A DNA stretch of 64,000 bases from Theobroma cacao (GCF_000208745.1 NC_030852.1:11982076-12046075), one strand, 5' to 3'; positions 44,011-56,613 are shown, counted from the first letter of the stretch. Notes: generated from the sequence alone by a model not told the origin. Made by a program: numbers and translations.

Positions 44011-46004
44011 AATGGACTTTTCTTGTCAATTGATGGCTTTCGCTTCACGTTTTGCAATGCAAATATCAAATTTGTATATGTTTTAGCAAAAATGAAGAGG
44101 AATTCAACTTAAAATCATTTATAAGATTATAAAACCATTTAAAGCAAGTAACAAGCCTTTCGAAGGCATGATTGCCTAAAGATGGACTTTTTTGTCAATT
44201 GATTTTTTTCGCTTCACGTTTCTCATTGCACGCAACAAATTATGATATGTTATAACCAAAAATGAAAAAATCCAATTCACAATCATTTATAAAGTTATAA
44301 AACCACTTAAAGCGAGTAGCAAGGCTTTCAAAGGCATTAGTGACTATAAATGGACTTTTCTTGTCAATGGATTGCTTTCACGTCATGTTTCGCAAGGTAA
44401 AAAATAAATTATGATCTGTTTCAACAAATAATGAAAAAATATACAATTTAAAATCATTTATAAGATTATAAAACCATTTAAAGCAAATAACTAGGTTTTT
44501 AAAGGCATGCGTGATTGTAAATGGACTTTTTTGGTCAATGGGTGGCTTTTGCTTCACCTTTCCCAATGCAAACATCAAATTACAATATGTTTTACCCAAA
44601 AATGGAAAACAATTCAATATAAAATCATTTATAAAGTTATAAAACTACTTAAATTGAGTAAACAGACTTTCGAAGGCGTAAGTGACTATATATAGACTTT
44701 TCTTGTCAATGGATGGCTTTCGATTCACGTTTCCTGATGCAAATATCAAAGTATGATATGTTGGAACCAAAAATGAAAAATCAATTGAAGTTAAAATCAT
44801 TTATAAGATTATAAACCATTTAAAACGACTAAAAAGGCTTCGAACGACATGGGTGACTATATATGAACTTTTCTTACCAGTGGATAGCTTTCGCTTCACA
44901 TTTCCTACTGCAAACAACAAACTATGATACATTTTAACCAAAAATGAAAAACAAATTCAATTCAAAATTATTTATAAAGTTATAAAACCACTTAAAATGA
45001 GTAACAAGGCTTTCAAAAGTATTAGTGTCTATAAATGGACTTTTCTTGTCAATGGATGGCTTTTGCTTCACGTTTCCCAATGTAAACTAGAAATTAAGAT
45101 ATGTTTTAATAAAAAATGAAAAAAAACAATTTAAAATCATTTATAAAGTTATAAAACCACTTAAAGCAAGTAACTAGGCTTTCGAAGGCATGAGTCAATG
45201 GATGGCTTTGGCTTCATGTTTCCTAATGCAAACAACAGATTATGATTTGTTTGAACCAAAAATAAAGAAAAAATTCAATACAAAATTATTTATAAGATTA
45301 TAAAACCATTTAAAGTGAGTAATAAGGCTTTTGTAGGCATGAGTGACTATAAATGAACTTTTCTTGTCAATGGATGGCTTTCACTTCACGTTTCTCAATG
45401 CAAACATCAAATTGTGATTTGTTTTAACCAAAAAATGAAAAACAATTTAACATAAAATCATTTATAAATTTATAAAATCATTTAAAGCGAGTAACAAAGC
45501 TTTTGAAGGCATGGTGACTATAAATCGACTTTTCTTCTCAATGGATGGCTTTTGCTTCACGTTTTCCATTGCAAACAAAAAATTTTGATATGTTTTAATC
45601 AAAAATGAAAAAAAAATTTCAATTCAAATCATTTATAAAGTTATAAAACCACTTAAAGCTAGTAACGAGGCTTTTGAAGGCATTAGTAGCTATAAATGGA
45701 CTTTTCTTATAAATGAATGGCTTTTGCTTCATGTTTCTCATTGCAAACAACAAATTATGATATGTTTTAATCAAAAATGAAAAAAAAAACTCAACATAAA
45801 ATCATTTAGAAAGTTATAAAACCACTTAAAATGAGTAACAACGCTTTCGAAGGTATAAATGACTATAAATAGACTTTTCTTGTTAATGGATGGCTTTCAC
45901 TTCACATTTCTCAATACAAACAATAAATTATGATCTGTGTTGAACAAAAAATGAAAAAAAAATCAACTTAAAATCATTTATAAGATTGGAAAACAATTTA
46001 AAGC

Positions 46005-46148
46005 AATAAACGGAACATCTCGAAATAATACCTGGGGCGAAAGATTCAATTAACCGAGATTCAGAAGCTGAAATTTCACCCCGACCATCAATAGGCTTAG
46101 CCAGGGCATTTATAACACGACCCAAAAAAGCCTCACTCATCGGTATCT
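46005..46148 (-). pseudogene. atpA: Plastid atpA fragment inserted in the satellite (NUPT)
   Basis: The - strand encodes 48 codons of the plastid F1 ATP synthase alpha subunit, around '[20 protein letters not shown]' and 'ESRLIES', then 'APGIIS'. It resembles the plastid/cyanobacterial form, not mitochondrial atp1. The insert interrupts a satellite unit exactly between 'taaagc' (46004) and 'gagtaac' (46149), with no lost or duplicated satellite bases. Two positions differ from what I expect of plastid genes: Phe where Pro precedes APG, and Cys where Arg follows IIS-R. Both would arise from C-to-T changes. It has no start, no end and no function. Confidence 0.9.
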
Positions 46149-49023
46149 GAGTAACAAGGCTTTTAAAGGTATAAGTGACTATAAATGGACGTTTATTGTA
46201 AATGGATGGCTTTCGCTTCATGTTTCCCAATACAAACAACAAATTATGATCAATTTTGAACCAAAAATGAAAAAAAATTTCATTTTAAACTCATTTATAA
46301 GATTATAAAACCATTTAAATCGAGTAACAAGGCTTTCGAAGGCATGAGTGACTATCAATGATTGGCTTTCACCTCATGTTTTTTGATGCGAACAATAAAT
46401 TATGATTTGTTTCAACCAAAAATGAAAAAAAAATTCAATTTAAAATCATTTATAAGAATATAAAACTATTTAAAGCAAGTAACAAAGCTTTTGAAGGCAT
46501 TAGTGACTATAAATGGACTTTTTTTGTCAATCGATGGCTTTTGCTTCATGTTTCCCAAGGCAAACAACAAATTATGATTTTTTTTAACAAATAATAAAAA
46601 ACATATTCATCTTAAAATCATTTGTAAGACTATAAAACCATTTAAAGCGAATAACTAGGCTTTCAAAGGCATGAGTAACCTTAAATGGACTTTTCTATTC
46701 AATGGGTGGCTTTTGCTTCACATTTTCCAATGCAAACATCAAATTACAACCTGTTTTAACTAGAAATGGAAAACAATTCAATTTAAAGTCATTTGTAAGG
46801 TTATAAAACCACTTAAAGCGAGTAAAAAGGCTTTCAAAGGCATGAGTGACAATAAATGGACTGCTCTTGTCAGTGGATGGCTTTCGCTTTGCATCTCCCA
46901 ATGCAAACAACAAATTATGATATGTTTAAACCAAAAATGAAAAAAAAAATTCAATACAAAGTGATTTATAAGATTATAATACCATTTAAAGCTAGTTAAA
47001 AGGCTATCAAAGGCATGAGTGAATATAAATGGAATTTGCTTGTCAATGGATGGTTTTCGCTTCATGTTTCCCAAGGTAAATAATAAATTATGATTTGTTT
47101 TAATTAATAATGAAAAATTTTTTACTGAAAATCATTTATAAGACTATAAAACCATTTAAAGTGAATAATTAGGCTTTAGAAGGTATGAGTGACTATAAAT
47201 GGACTTTTTTGGTCAATGGGTGGCTTTCACTTCACATTTCCTAATGCAAACATTAAATTACAATCTGTTTTAACCAAAACTAGAAAACTATTCAATTTAA
47301 AATCATTTATAAAGTTATAGAACCACCTAAAATGAGTAAAAAGTTTTTTGAAAGCATAAGTGCTTGTAAATGGACTTTTCTTGTCCATTGATGGTTGTTG
47401 CTTCACGTTTCCCATTGCAAACAACAAATTATGATATGTTTTAACTAAAAATAAAGAACAATTCAATTCAAAATTATTTATAAAGTTATAAAACCACTTA
47501 AAGTGAGGAATGAGGTTTTGAAAAGCATTAGTGTCTGTAAATGGACTTTTCTTATCAATGAATGGCTTTCGCTTCATGTTTCCCAATGAAAACAAGAAAT
47601 TATGATCTATTTGAACAAAAAATGAAAAAAATTCTGTTTAGTATCATTTATAAAGTTACAAAACCAATAAAAGCGAGTAATTAGGCTTTCAAAGGCATAA
47701 GTAACTATAAATAGGCTATTCCTGTCAATGGATGGCTTTTGCTTCACATTTCCCACTGCAAACAACAAATTATGATCTGTTTGAATCAAAAATAAAAAAA
47801 AAATAATGTAATACTCTGTACTTTGATGTGGTGACAAATAAAGCTTATCGAATGCCAATTAAGGCATAATAAGGCATTTTGGGTACCAAAGAGACAAGAG
47901 AAAATTTTTAGAATAAAATAATATTTTATTAATGAAATAATATTAAAATATTAATATTTTATTCAGTGTCAAAATTTTCCATGAAGAATGAGTATATGGT
48001 CAATCTAAGTAGGGGAGAAGAAGAATGAGAAAATTTTGGAGAAACAATGACGTTAATGGGGCCGCGTGTCTTTATTAAGTAAAGATAGCATGGGTAAATA
48101 AATATTTTAAATATTATGGTGATACCGCGTTGGAGTACAACTTCGATGTTGTAGTTGTACACATGTAAAAGAAGAAAGATAGATAGAAATTAGAATTTAA
48201 ATCGTGTCGGAAGGGTCAAATTGTAAGAGAGGAAAGTTGAAGGATTTATACATGAAATTTTAATATTTGGAGGAAATAAAATAAATAATAAAATTATAAG
48301 GAAAAAGGAAGAATTGGGAGGTGGTGGATGGGAATGAAGAAAAGTCAAAATAGAGGTAAAATGAGATAAAGATGAGGAAAAAAAATATTAATAAGAAGAT
48401 AAAGGAATAGAGGTGGCGTCATTGGAAAGATATTTCAAAGAACTTGTCATCAGCTTTAAAGCATGAAATAGTCGAAGAAAGGTTAAAGAAAGCATGGGTT
48501 CTTGGGCTAGCCGCCCATGTGACCAAATGGAGATAAATGATAAGATAAAATAATAAAAGAAATGAAAGTAAAGAAAGAAAAAATGATGGAAAAAGGTGAC
48601 ATGTGGGAATCTGCCCATGGTGGCAAGAAATACAATAAAGGAAGTCAATTTTTTTAAGCTAGGCATTTGTGAAGTCCGGCCATTGAGAAGAAAAAACAAA
48701 GACAAAAAGGAAATTGACAAGACAATCAAGTACATTTGGTGATATTTATCCATACCAAGACATATTAAATGATTTTTTTTCTCTTGGTAATGAAACGACA
48801 CTTCGAGAAATAAAAGAAAGGAGGATGAACGACTTGGAAAAAGAGAAGAAGAAGGCTTTAGAACAATCCAACTAAGAGGAAGAAGAAAAAAAAAAGATAG
48901 AAAGAGAGGAGAAAGGAGAAGGAAGGAAAGAGAGAAAAGCTTGGAAGGATTTTAGTGGTTTGTCTTGAAGATTCCAAGGTAAAGAAGGTAAAAATTGTTA
49001 GTTTGATTGAATGCATACTTTTT

Positions 49024-49306
49024 NNNNNNNNNNNNNNNNNNNNNNNNNNNNNNNNNNNNNNNNNNNNNNNNNNNNNNNNNNNNNNNNNNNNNNNNNNNNN
49101 NNNNNNNNNNNNNNNNNNNNNNNNNNNNNNNNNNNNNNNNNNNNNNNNNNNNNNNNNNNNNNNNNNNNNNNNNNNNNNNNNNNNNNNNNNNNNNNNNNNN
49201 NNNNNNNNNNNNNNNNNNNNNNNNNNNNNNNNNNNNNNNNNNNNNNNNNNNNNNNNNNNNNNNNNNNNNNNNNNNNNNNNNNNNNNNNNNNNNNNNNNNN
49301 NNNNNN
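49024..49306. other. Assembly gap, 283 N
   Basis: An unsequenced run inside the family C LTR, just after the purine-rich leader. Open frames across it are meaningless. Confidence 0.95.
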
Positions 49307-50139
49307 GTGATTTTGAGTAAGACAAATGATGGGTAAGTGTTTTAATTTCTACATTTACAAGTAGAAAGGAAAAATGAGATATATAGTGACTATTGTGCAA
49401 GAATTGGTTGGGAGATATTATGTGGATTGCATGTTAAATGGTTGTGTACGAATATTGATGTTATGATTGGTGATATCATGTAAGTGTAAATTGTGGTACA
49501 TGTGAACTTAGAAAATGCTTGATGGAAATAAATTTATAGTTGCTGCCATGTGCTAGGTTTTTGGTGTGGAAATGATGGTTGAATATGATAAATGTCATTG
49601 AAAAGGTTAAAATGTGTGCTAGAGTCGTAAATAAATTGTCGGTATTTATAATTAATGGAATTACGAAATGCAAAGAATATAAGTACCTTTGGTAAAAATG
49701 TGTCGAGATATAAGCTAATTGAATGTGAATTCATGATTGAATAAAAAAGAGGAGTGGAAATGATGCACTAAAGGTATTAAATTTGGATGGTTGCTAGGAA
49801 ATACAAAAAGTGAGATAGAGTGCCGTGGTGGCATGCTAGAGGAAGTAATGAACAACCGACAAGTAGAAATAGATAAATATGTGTCCAAACGAATAGCGAT
49901 GTAGTATCCCGCTATCGTAAGGTGAGTGAACTTGCATTTCGAAATGTGTTGGGAAGTACCTACACGCTTAAATGAATCGTTTGAAAGTCCATTTGTTTTT
50001 TCTTAGAAAATAATACCTGGGGAACAAGCCTTTGGTGAAATATTTCTATCTTGTGAAAATGTGCCTTATAAATGGTTCTTGCGTTATCGTATTGTATGGA
50101 TATGTATATTACGCATTGGATGTTCCTTTTTGTGTGATA

Positions 50140-50270
50140 ATGATGACCCAGTTATGTGCGTGTGGGAGTGCACATGAGCTGATGATGACCCAGCTATGTG
50201 CGGTGTAGGAGTGCACATGAGCTGATGATGACTTGGCCATGTGCGAGTAGGGAGTGCACATGAGCTGAGT
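50140..50270. repeat. Hairpin-type minisatellite in family C LTR
   Basis: Three units of 'gatgatgacccagytatgtgcg..gtgggagtgcacatgagct', about 40-43 bp. This is the reverse orientation of the minisatellite seen in family B LTRs, with the same self-complementary TGTGC/GCACA core. Confidence 0.8.
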
Positions 50271-51689
50271 ATGGAGGAATGGTATGCATGATGGTGTATG
50301 TGTATATATAAATGTTATAGAAAGTTTATTATATTGTTTGTGATTGTATGGCATGATGAACCTTGAAAATTTTCCATTTACTTGCAAATTGATTTTATTG
50401 CAACGAGAAACATTTTGTTTATACTGCCTTGCTTGGATAGTTGCTGGAAATTTCCCTTCTTTCCATTTTCATGCTGAATACGGTTCTTTCATCATTAAAT
50501 GATTTCACAACCAAGGGTTTAATGGAAGGATTTTAATAAGAACTTGAAATAAATGGCATTGTTTTCAAATAAGTACATTATGTTTTCTAAACCATACCTT
50601 GTCATTGCTTGTTCACTTTTTATGTTCACTTACTGAGTTTGGACTCACATTTTTAAACTTCATGTTTTAGGTTTCTTGAGTTAAAGGTGATTGGATCTTA
50701 AGACAAGGTGCTCCTCTGTAATACCCCATACTTTGATAATGTTTAAACGTGATGGAAGATGAAAGGAGTAGTTTAGGATAAAATGATCTACACGTGAGAA
50801 AATAATAATAAAATAATAATATTTTATCGGAGGAGAATTTGTGAGATAACAGGGTGATTCGGTAGTCAACTGAGGCATAATAAGGTATTTTGGGTACCAA
50901 GGAGATAAGAGAAAATTTTTAGAGTAAAATGATATTTTATTAATAAAATAATATTAAAATATTAATATTTAATCGGATGTTGAAATCAATCATGAAGAAG
51001 GATCATATGGTTGATCCAAGTGGGGGAGAAGAAATACAGGCAAATATTTGGAGAATGAGCAATAAAAGTAAAATATGCGTGTTTTGCTAAGTCGAGCCAA
51101 CGCGGATAAGTAAATATTTAAATATTATGGTAATACTGCGTTGAAGTGCAATTTTGATATTTTGGTGGTACATGTACAGAGAAAGGAAGATAGATGAAAA
51201 TTTAAATTTTTTTAGACGCATCAAAGGGATCGAATTTAAAATATAAAAGTTGAAGGATTATGTAGAGAAATTAAATGGAAAAGATAAAATAAACAAATAG
51301 TAAAAATAATAATACAAGTATGTATATATAAAAAAAAACTCTTTATTTTATTTCATGGAAGGGGGCCGGCCATGTGGAACAAAGTGGAGAAGAAAGAAAG
51401 ATGTGAGGGGCCGGCCAAGTTGGAAAACAAATGGAGAATAAAATATATATAAATAAGTGAATAAGTAAAGTGAAAAAGACAAAGAAGAAAGAGAGAAGTC
51501 GGTTAGTGGAAGAGAAGAAAAAAGAAACAAGAAAAAGGCGTGGGTATAGGAGAGCAAAAAGAGCAAAAAGAAACAAGAAGAAGGCCGAGAGGTGAGAAAG
51601 AAAAAGAAGGTGAAAAAGTTGAGTTGAGGGGGGCGATTTTGTTGCCATTTAGGGAGGAAAGGAGAGCTATTTCTCTGTCAATTTAAGGG

Positions 51690-51945
51690 TGAGAGGAGCA
51701 GCTTTGGCTGTCGATTTTGAAGGCTAAAAAGTGTAATTTTTGCTACTGATTTTGAAGGTTGAAAAGTGCAGTTTTGCTACTGATTTTGAAGGCTGAAAGG
51801 TGCGATTTTGGCTGCTAATCTTTGTAGCTTTGGCTATTGATTTTTGGAGGGAGAGTAGAGCAGCTTAGCTGCTAATTTTTGAGGAAAACTAGAGTAGCTT
51901 GGCTGCTGATTTTGAGGCTGATATGGGCAACTTTGGCTGCTGAAA
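51690..51945. repeat. ~36-bp degenerate tandem repeat
   Basis: Six or so units built on 'gctgctgattttgaaggctg', separated by 'aaaagtgcagttttg'-like spacers. A related inverted pair lies at about 4388-4460 in the left family C LTR. Confidence 0.7.
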
Positions 51946-52366
51946 ATTTTTCGATAAACATTCCTTATGGTATGCTTGTTCCCTTCTTGTTCACTCATTG
52001 AGTATTGTACTCACGTTTTATAAAAATTCATGTTTTCAGATCAGGTGACTGTTAGACCCTAGATCGAGGAGTCCCCATAGTGCATCTCCCGGGTATGTGT
52101 CTAGCATTCGATAGTAATCCCTTTTATTGTAAATGTCTCTGCTGGAAGTCATGGGTCCTTTTGTATTGTGAATACAATCTAACAATGTGAATATGTGTAT
52201 GCAATGTAAATTGCTAAATACATGACTGGTATAGTGCATGTATATTATTATTGATAATGCCATTGTGTTTTGGCTATGTTCACACTCGAGAAAAAGTGTG
52301 TGTGTGTATGCATGATATGATAAATTTGTTAAGCAAAGGTAAATGGATAGGCTTGCTTAGGCTTAG

Positions 52367-52379
52367 TGAGCTATGCTCA
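52367..52379 (+). other. LTR-end mini-hairpin TGAGC-TAT-GCTCA
   Basis: Lies 45 bp from the LTR end at 52424. It is the + strand counterpart of the structure at 32498-32510, with which this LTR shares its whole 3' end. Confidence 0.75.
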
Positions 52380-52424
52380 TTGAGCTCATGCGTCGGTCAT
52401 GGCCCGAAAAATTGAGTCGTGACA

Positions 52425-52814
52425 TGAAACCTCTACATGACCCCTCTCAACCTCTGGATGTTGCCAATCAGTTTGTCTTTGTGAGCTAGGGAATGCTTGT
52501 GTTGCATATCTCCCCTTTACTATCCTTTGTATGTCATCCATACGGGTTGCCATCATTTCCATAACCCTATTAACTCGTTGTAGACCTACAGCCAGGTCCT
52601 CTATGGTAATGCCCCTAGTCGATTGTCAATTTGGATCGCCTAAGGACTATTCCTCCTCCTATCTATGCACAGACGTATCCACCCTCACCGACCTAATGCC
52701 CCAGCCACGTTTGCCTCGCCCCCTAAGGGTGGATGTTCGTGGCCTACCCGTCGTCTCATCAAGAGCATCTTGCTCCCCCATTCATCTCGAGGCGGTTCGT
52801 GTCTTAGGTGGCAT
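52425..52814 (-). pseudogene. gag: Truncated chromovirus gag fragment
   Basis: The - strand start ATG at 52812-52814 opens into the same N-terminal gag sequence as 38416 (Arg-rich start, then '..TRM.DIQRIVK' and 'DWQHPEVERG'-like sequence), with frame breaks. The fragment ends abruptly at the family C LTR end (52424), at the point equivalent to about 38030 in the other copy. Capsid, zinc knuckle and all of pol are missing. It belongs to the element whose 5' LTR is 53039-55621. Confidence 0.82.
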
Positions 52815-53038
52815 TCTTACCTAAACAAGAGCAAATACCTATTATTAAACACATTTTACAATTAACACTTAAGAGAAAAGGTGGTTTCTAGAATAGGGAA
52901 TCTATGCGGTATTTTAATGGTAAAATGTGCCACGGTTCACAGTTCACAATGAAAGTTTCCACATAAAGACCCGATACTCCACTGGACCAAACAAAAGTAT
53001 CCTAAGACTTAGACAACCTAAGGCTCTGATACCAACAT
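52815..53038 (-). other. Chromovirus 5' leader and primer-binding site
   Basis: The leader matches 38417-38640. The primer site TGGTATCAGAGC (- strand, 53023-53034) lies four bases from the 5' LTR. Confidence 0.85.
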
Positions 53039-53714
53039 TGTCACAGCCTAATTTCCAAGCCATGACCGATGCATGGACCCAATGGGCATAGCCCACTAAG
53101 CCCAAGCAAGCCTTGTTATATGATCCTGCCCATCATTTTATCAATCTCAATTCTTAATTTTCAATTATAAGTGTTCTTGTAATATATCATAATATCCAAA
53201 TAATTATATTTGCATCATCCCAAAAATAGTGTCATCTACTACCAACTCATAGTGGCACCATCAATCAAAATATACATATATTGTTTATAACCTAAATCTT
53301 AGCAATTTACATCAGGTGAACATATATGCATGCAGAGGACCCTTGACTACCAGTGGAGTGACTCTGGGTACGGATACGGCTACTAAATGCCATGGTAAGT
53401 ACCAAAAGGTGAATACAAGTGGACACCCAGATCTAGGTCCCAACTACCTCTAAATCTAAAGAAATGAAGTTGAAAAGAGTGAGTATAAACCTAGTGACTG
53501 AACATAGGAAGGGAACAAGCATTAATACGAGAAGTTTTAGAAAACATGATGCACTTGTGTTGAAAACAATGCAATTTAGCTCAATTTCTTGTTTGAACCT
53601 CTTAATTCATCTCTTGATCATTTAGTGCCTTAGTATTGAAAGATCCATGATCAATAAAGAAGTTAAATAGTCAAAGTACAATAGAATTCAAGCAAGGCAA
53701 GCACAGCAGAACAA

Positions 53715-53955
53715 ATCTCGTTGCAGAGGAAAGGCATTCTCGCTGTAGCGAACTTCAGGGTAGAAATTTTTAACCCATAACCTGAGAGTTTCTTGCTGTA
53801 GTGAGAATGAATTTTGCTACAGCGAAAACCCACCCATGAATTTCTTGCTGCAAAGAGAATGCATTTTCGTTGTAGCGAACTTCAGTGCAGAATTTTGCCT
53901 CCAGTACCCGAGAGTTTCTCACTGCAGGGAGAATGAATTTCGCTACAGTGAGAAA
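53715..53955. repeat. Palindrome cluster in family D LTR
   Basis: About eight degenerate CTCGCTGCAGCGAG-type motifs (for example 'tctcgctgtagcgaac', 'ttcgctacagtgagaa'). They are more decayed than those of family B. Confidence 0.75.
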
Positions 53956-54144
53956 CAAGGCAATTAAGTTAGAAGAATTTTTGTCACAACAAAAATCCAA
54001 TTTTGCTACAATGCAATTCAATTTGGAAGCATTTAACAATTTCAACATTCAATATTTAAAGCAAATACATATTAATTCCAAACCTCTCTATATAGCAAAT
54101 ATATGTATATATATACATATATAAACACATATACCACCACCGCC

Positions 54145-54350
54145 TCACCCAACTCATGTGAACTCCCTTACTGCACATAGCCGGAGTCATCGTGTGCACC
54201 CCTACATCGCGCACAGCTAATGCCATCGTGTGCTCCCCCACATCATGCATAGCTAATGCCATTGTGTGCTCCCCCACATCGTGCACAGGCAATATCATCC
54301 TTAACACTCTCGTACCCTGTCTTCACCAGCATGTGCACTCCCACACCGCA
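54145..54350. repeat. Minisatellite in family D LTR
   Basis: Four to five units of about 36-42 bp such as 'gccatcgtgtgctcccccac' plus 'atcatgcatagctaat', with a TGTGTGC/GCACA-type self-complementary core. A related array lies at 58555-58735. Confidence 0.75.
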
Positions 54351-55621
54351 CATGCGCGGTTATAATTATCACACAATATTAACTATCCATACACTACATA
54401 TATATATATACATAATATAGGAGCACAAGAATTCATAATATTACACATTCACAACATATAACGTTTCATCAAGGGCTTGTTCCCATGCAATTTTTAAAGA
54501 AAAATCAATAAAATATTTCAAGTGGTTCAATCAAGCACATAATCATTTATTCCAAAACATGTTCATTGCAAGTTCACTCACATGTCTTTGTTAATGCTTG
54601 TGGATCGACTCCAACTTCGACTAATGCTCCGTGTGGAGGTGGGAGGCCTCGTTGGAACCTATCACACACAATAGCATCACAATCAACTCAATTCACATAA
54701 CTATAAATTCTAAAGGTTATCTCCTCAATCATGTTCTATTAGTTATTCCTAACTAGCTTCCAATTACCATTCAGTGGCTATTTATTTTCACTATTCTAGT
54801 CACACTTAAGATGAATAAACAACCTCAACTACAAAACACTCACAAATCTAGCCACTAGCCATTCTCAACAACTCAAAAATCAAATAAATTTCATTACTCA
54901 CCTTGGTAGATTTGTAATTAAATTCCTTTTCAAAATTTCTCAAGCTATTATAGAAAGTCTCTCCTTCTCTCTCTAAAACACCTAGCTAGTAGGAGAAAGT
55001 GTTAAGGTAAGACTTTTGAGGGTTTAAAGGTGGAAGAGTAAAAGAGCACAAAAGACTTTGTGAAAAGGTGCACAAAAGCATGAAAATTGGGGTTTAACTT
55101 GAGAAAGTCATGGAGGTTTTTAAGGAGGCTTCCGTGGAAGATAAAGAACATGAAATAGATAAAAAAGATGGGAAGAAGAAGAAGCTACTGGAAATTTGAA
55201 GAAGCTATTGGAAATTTTATATTTATCCTATAGTTGACTAAAGTTCCTTTTATTTACAAAAATGCCATTCAATAGTTGACTTTGCCTTCTTCTTCCACTT
55301 AGTTCAAACTTTTTACTCTTTTGATACTAAGAAAAGGTCCATAATAGATTAGAGGTACTCGAGTTCATGAAAACTTAAAATTTTAGACTTGAGACCTAAA
55401 ATGACCATTTTGCCCTACCCTGAAAATTATCATTATTTCTATTTTCTTCACTTATTTCATTATTGTATGCATCACTCATTTATTCTTTAGGCCTACTTAG
55501 GCCTTAATAATATTAAAAAACCCACTTCTAGGAGTTCATCAAGGAAAATGATAAAATTACCCCTAATCTATGTTATCGCATCTACTTCTAATTGTGTATA
55601 TATGAAGGTTAAGGTTTCACA

Positions 55622-56613
55622 ATAACACATCCTAATTTGACTTTTGCACTTAGGAATGAGGGACACAAGAATTGTTGGAAATTTTAATATAAGGGTTTAG
55701 GCTAAAAATTAAGTGTTTAAACAAAGAAAATATGTCATTAGACTCAAAAGGGGAAACTAAGGATAATTTATGTAAAGAAAGGCTACAAAAGGTTTAATCG
55801 GTCCAAAAATGGCCCAAATCATCTCCTTAACTAAGTATAGCCTAGAATTTCACCTTGAGAGAGAATCAAACAAATTCTAAAACTTAAGACATAATTCAAA
55901 ATTTTCACACTCACATAAACCTTCTCTAAATAAGTACAATGAATATAAGCAAACGACATGGTGCTTAAAATGTAGAAATCTCATCCTAACAATGAAGCTT
56001 AGCATAAGAATTTACATATCACTCAAACAATATTCACATGTTTCAAAGAATCAAAATATGAATGAACTAAGTTCTCATCATTGGATAGGTGAATTAAACG
56101 AAATTGGCACAATTAACTCTAGTTCAAATGCAAACGCACATGCATAAAATTAAAAAAAATAAACAACAATAATTAACATAAAATATCATGAAAGTTAATA
56201 ACAATAAAACCCTCCCCTAAACTTAAATTGCACATTTTCCTCAATGTGAAAAGCTAAAAAAATAAGGAAAAGAAACCCCCTATCAATGGTGGCAGTGCAT
56301 TGAAAGCTCTAATTTCCATCCTCCTTATCTTTGTGTTTTCCAAGCTTGCAAACTTGACAAACAAGCTAGGGAGAGGATAGAACTACTTATTTAAATAGAA
56401 AAGCAAAACCAACAAAAATAACTACTAAACTTAAAAGGTATAGCTTGGGTTGCCTCCCAAGAAGCACTTCTTTATAGTCAATAACATGACTTTGCTTGAG
56501 GTCTTCATTTACCTTTTAGGGAGGTTTGAGTTTTCATGGAAAAAGCTTGAGGTGTGAAAGTAATCTCCTCCTAAGATGAGGTTGAAATGGCTTTAACTCA
56601 AGATTTGGTGCTT
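55622..56613 (-). mobile_element. Athila-like element, internal 3' part, non-coding
   Basis: The - strand contains an 'agaagtgcttcttgggaggc' + 'aaccc' block and a 'gaggaaaatgtgcaatttaa' + 'gtttagggg' block. Both are familiar from the stretch between pol and the 3' LTR of Athila-like elements. No pol motif is present. The segment joins, across LTR insertion E and its TSD tgctt, to the gag relic at 62977 onward. On its left it is cut by the LTR at 53039-55621. Confidence 0.55.

Larger units (their letters stand above)
43010..47806. repeat. ~170-bp tandem satellite, right half of array
   Basis: About 27 diverged units of the same satellite as 5722-7544, resuming exactly at the TSD. Unit landmarks 'ggactataaatgg..cttttcttgtcaatggatggcttt' recur every 169-175 bp. 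It contains one plastid insert (46005-46148) and one assembly joint (43857). Minus-strand frames stay open over one to two units and repeat the same peptide pattern; I do not call them genes. Confidence 0.93.
47807..50716 (+). mobile_element. Family C LTR, 3' end missing
   Basis: It begins TGTAATACTCTGTACTTTGATG at 47807, directly against the satellite. The interior has the 'ggtaccaaagagacaagag' block, a purine-rich leader (48800-48960), N run 49024-49306, a block with 'ggtgagtgaacttgcatttcg' (about 49920) and a hairpin-type minisatellite at 50140-50270. Near 50590-50710 comes the 'cttgttcactttttatgttc' block normally about 400 bp from the LTR end. The last few hundred bases are absent, because a second family C LTR starts at 50717. 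Frames here are artefacts of compositional bias and the N run. Confidence 0.8.
50717..52424 (+). mobile_element. Chimeric family C LTR
   Basis: It begins TGTAATACCCCATACTTTGA at 50717 and ends GAGTCGTGACA at 52424. The first ~1.2 kb follows the LTR at 47807 ('ttttgggtaccaaggagata', 'ggggagaagaaatac', 'actgcgttgaagtgc') and includes two GGGGCCGGCCA sites (51363 and 51410 regions). From about 51950 it is nearly identical to the reverse complement of 32453-32940. Flanks (tcctc / tgaaa) do not form a TSD, so at least one end is rearranged. Compared with other LTRs in the window it lacks about 1 kb of middle sequence, including palindrome cluster and minisatellite. Confidence 0.82.
53039..55621 (-). 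repeat. 5' LTR (family D, related to B) of a truncated chromovirus
   Basis: On the + strand it runs from TGTCACAGCCTAA at 53039 to AAGGTTTCACA at 55621 (2583 bp); the next bases ataac would be one TSD copy. The layout follows family B with considerable divergence: mini-hairpin TGGGC-ATA-GCCCA at 53083-53095, a palindrome cluster at 53715-53955, a TA microsatellite at about 54105-54125, a minisatellite at 54145-54350, and a leader with 'ctagctagtaggagaaagtg'. It is the 5' LTR because a primer site and gag follow it on the - strand. Confidence 0.88.

Noticed and set aside
45928..46242. A 104-codon frame containing ATP synthase residues
   Set aside because: The frame joins satellite sequence to a 48-codon plastid fragment. 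It is an insertion scar, not a gene.
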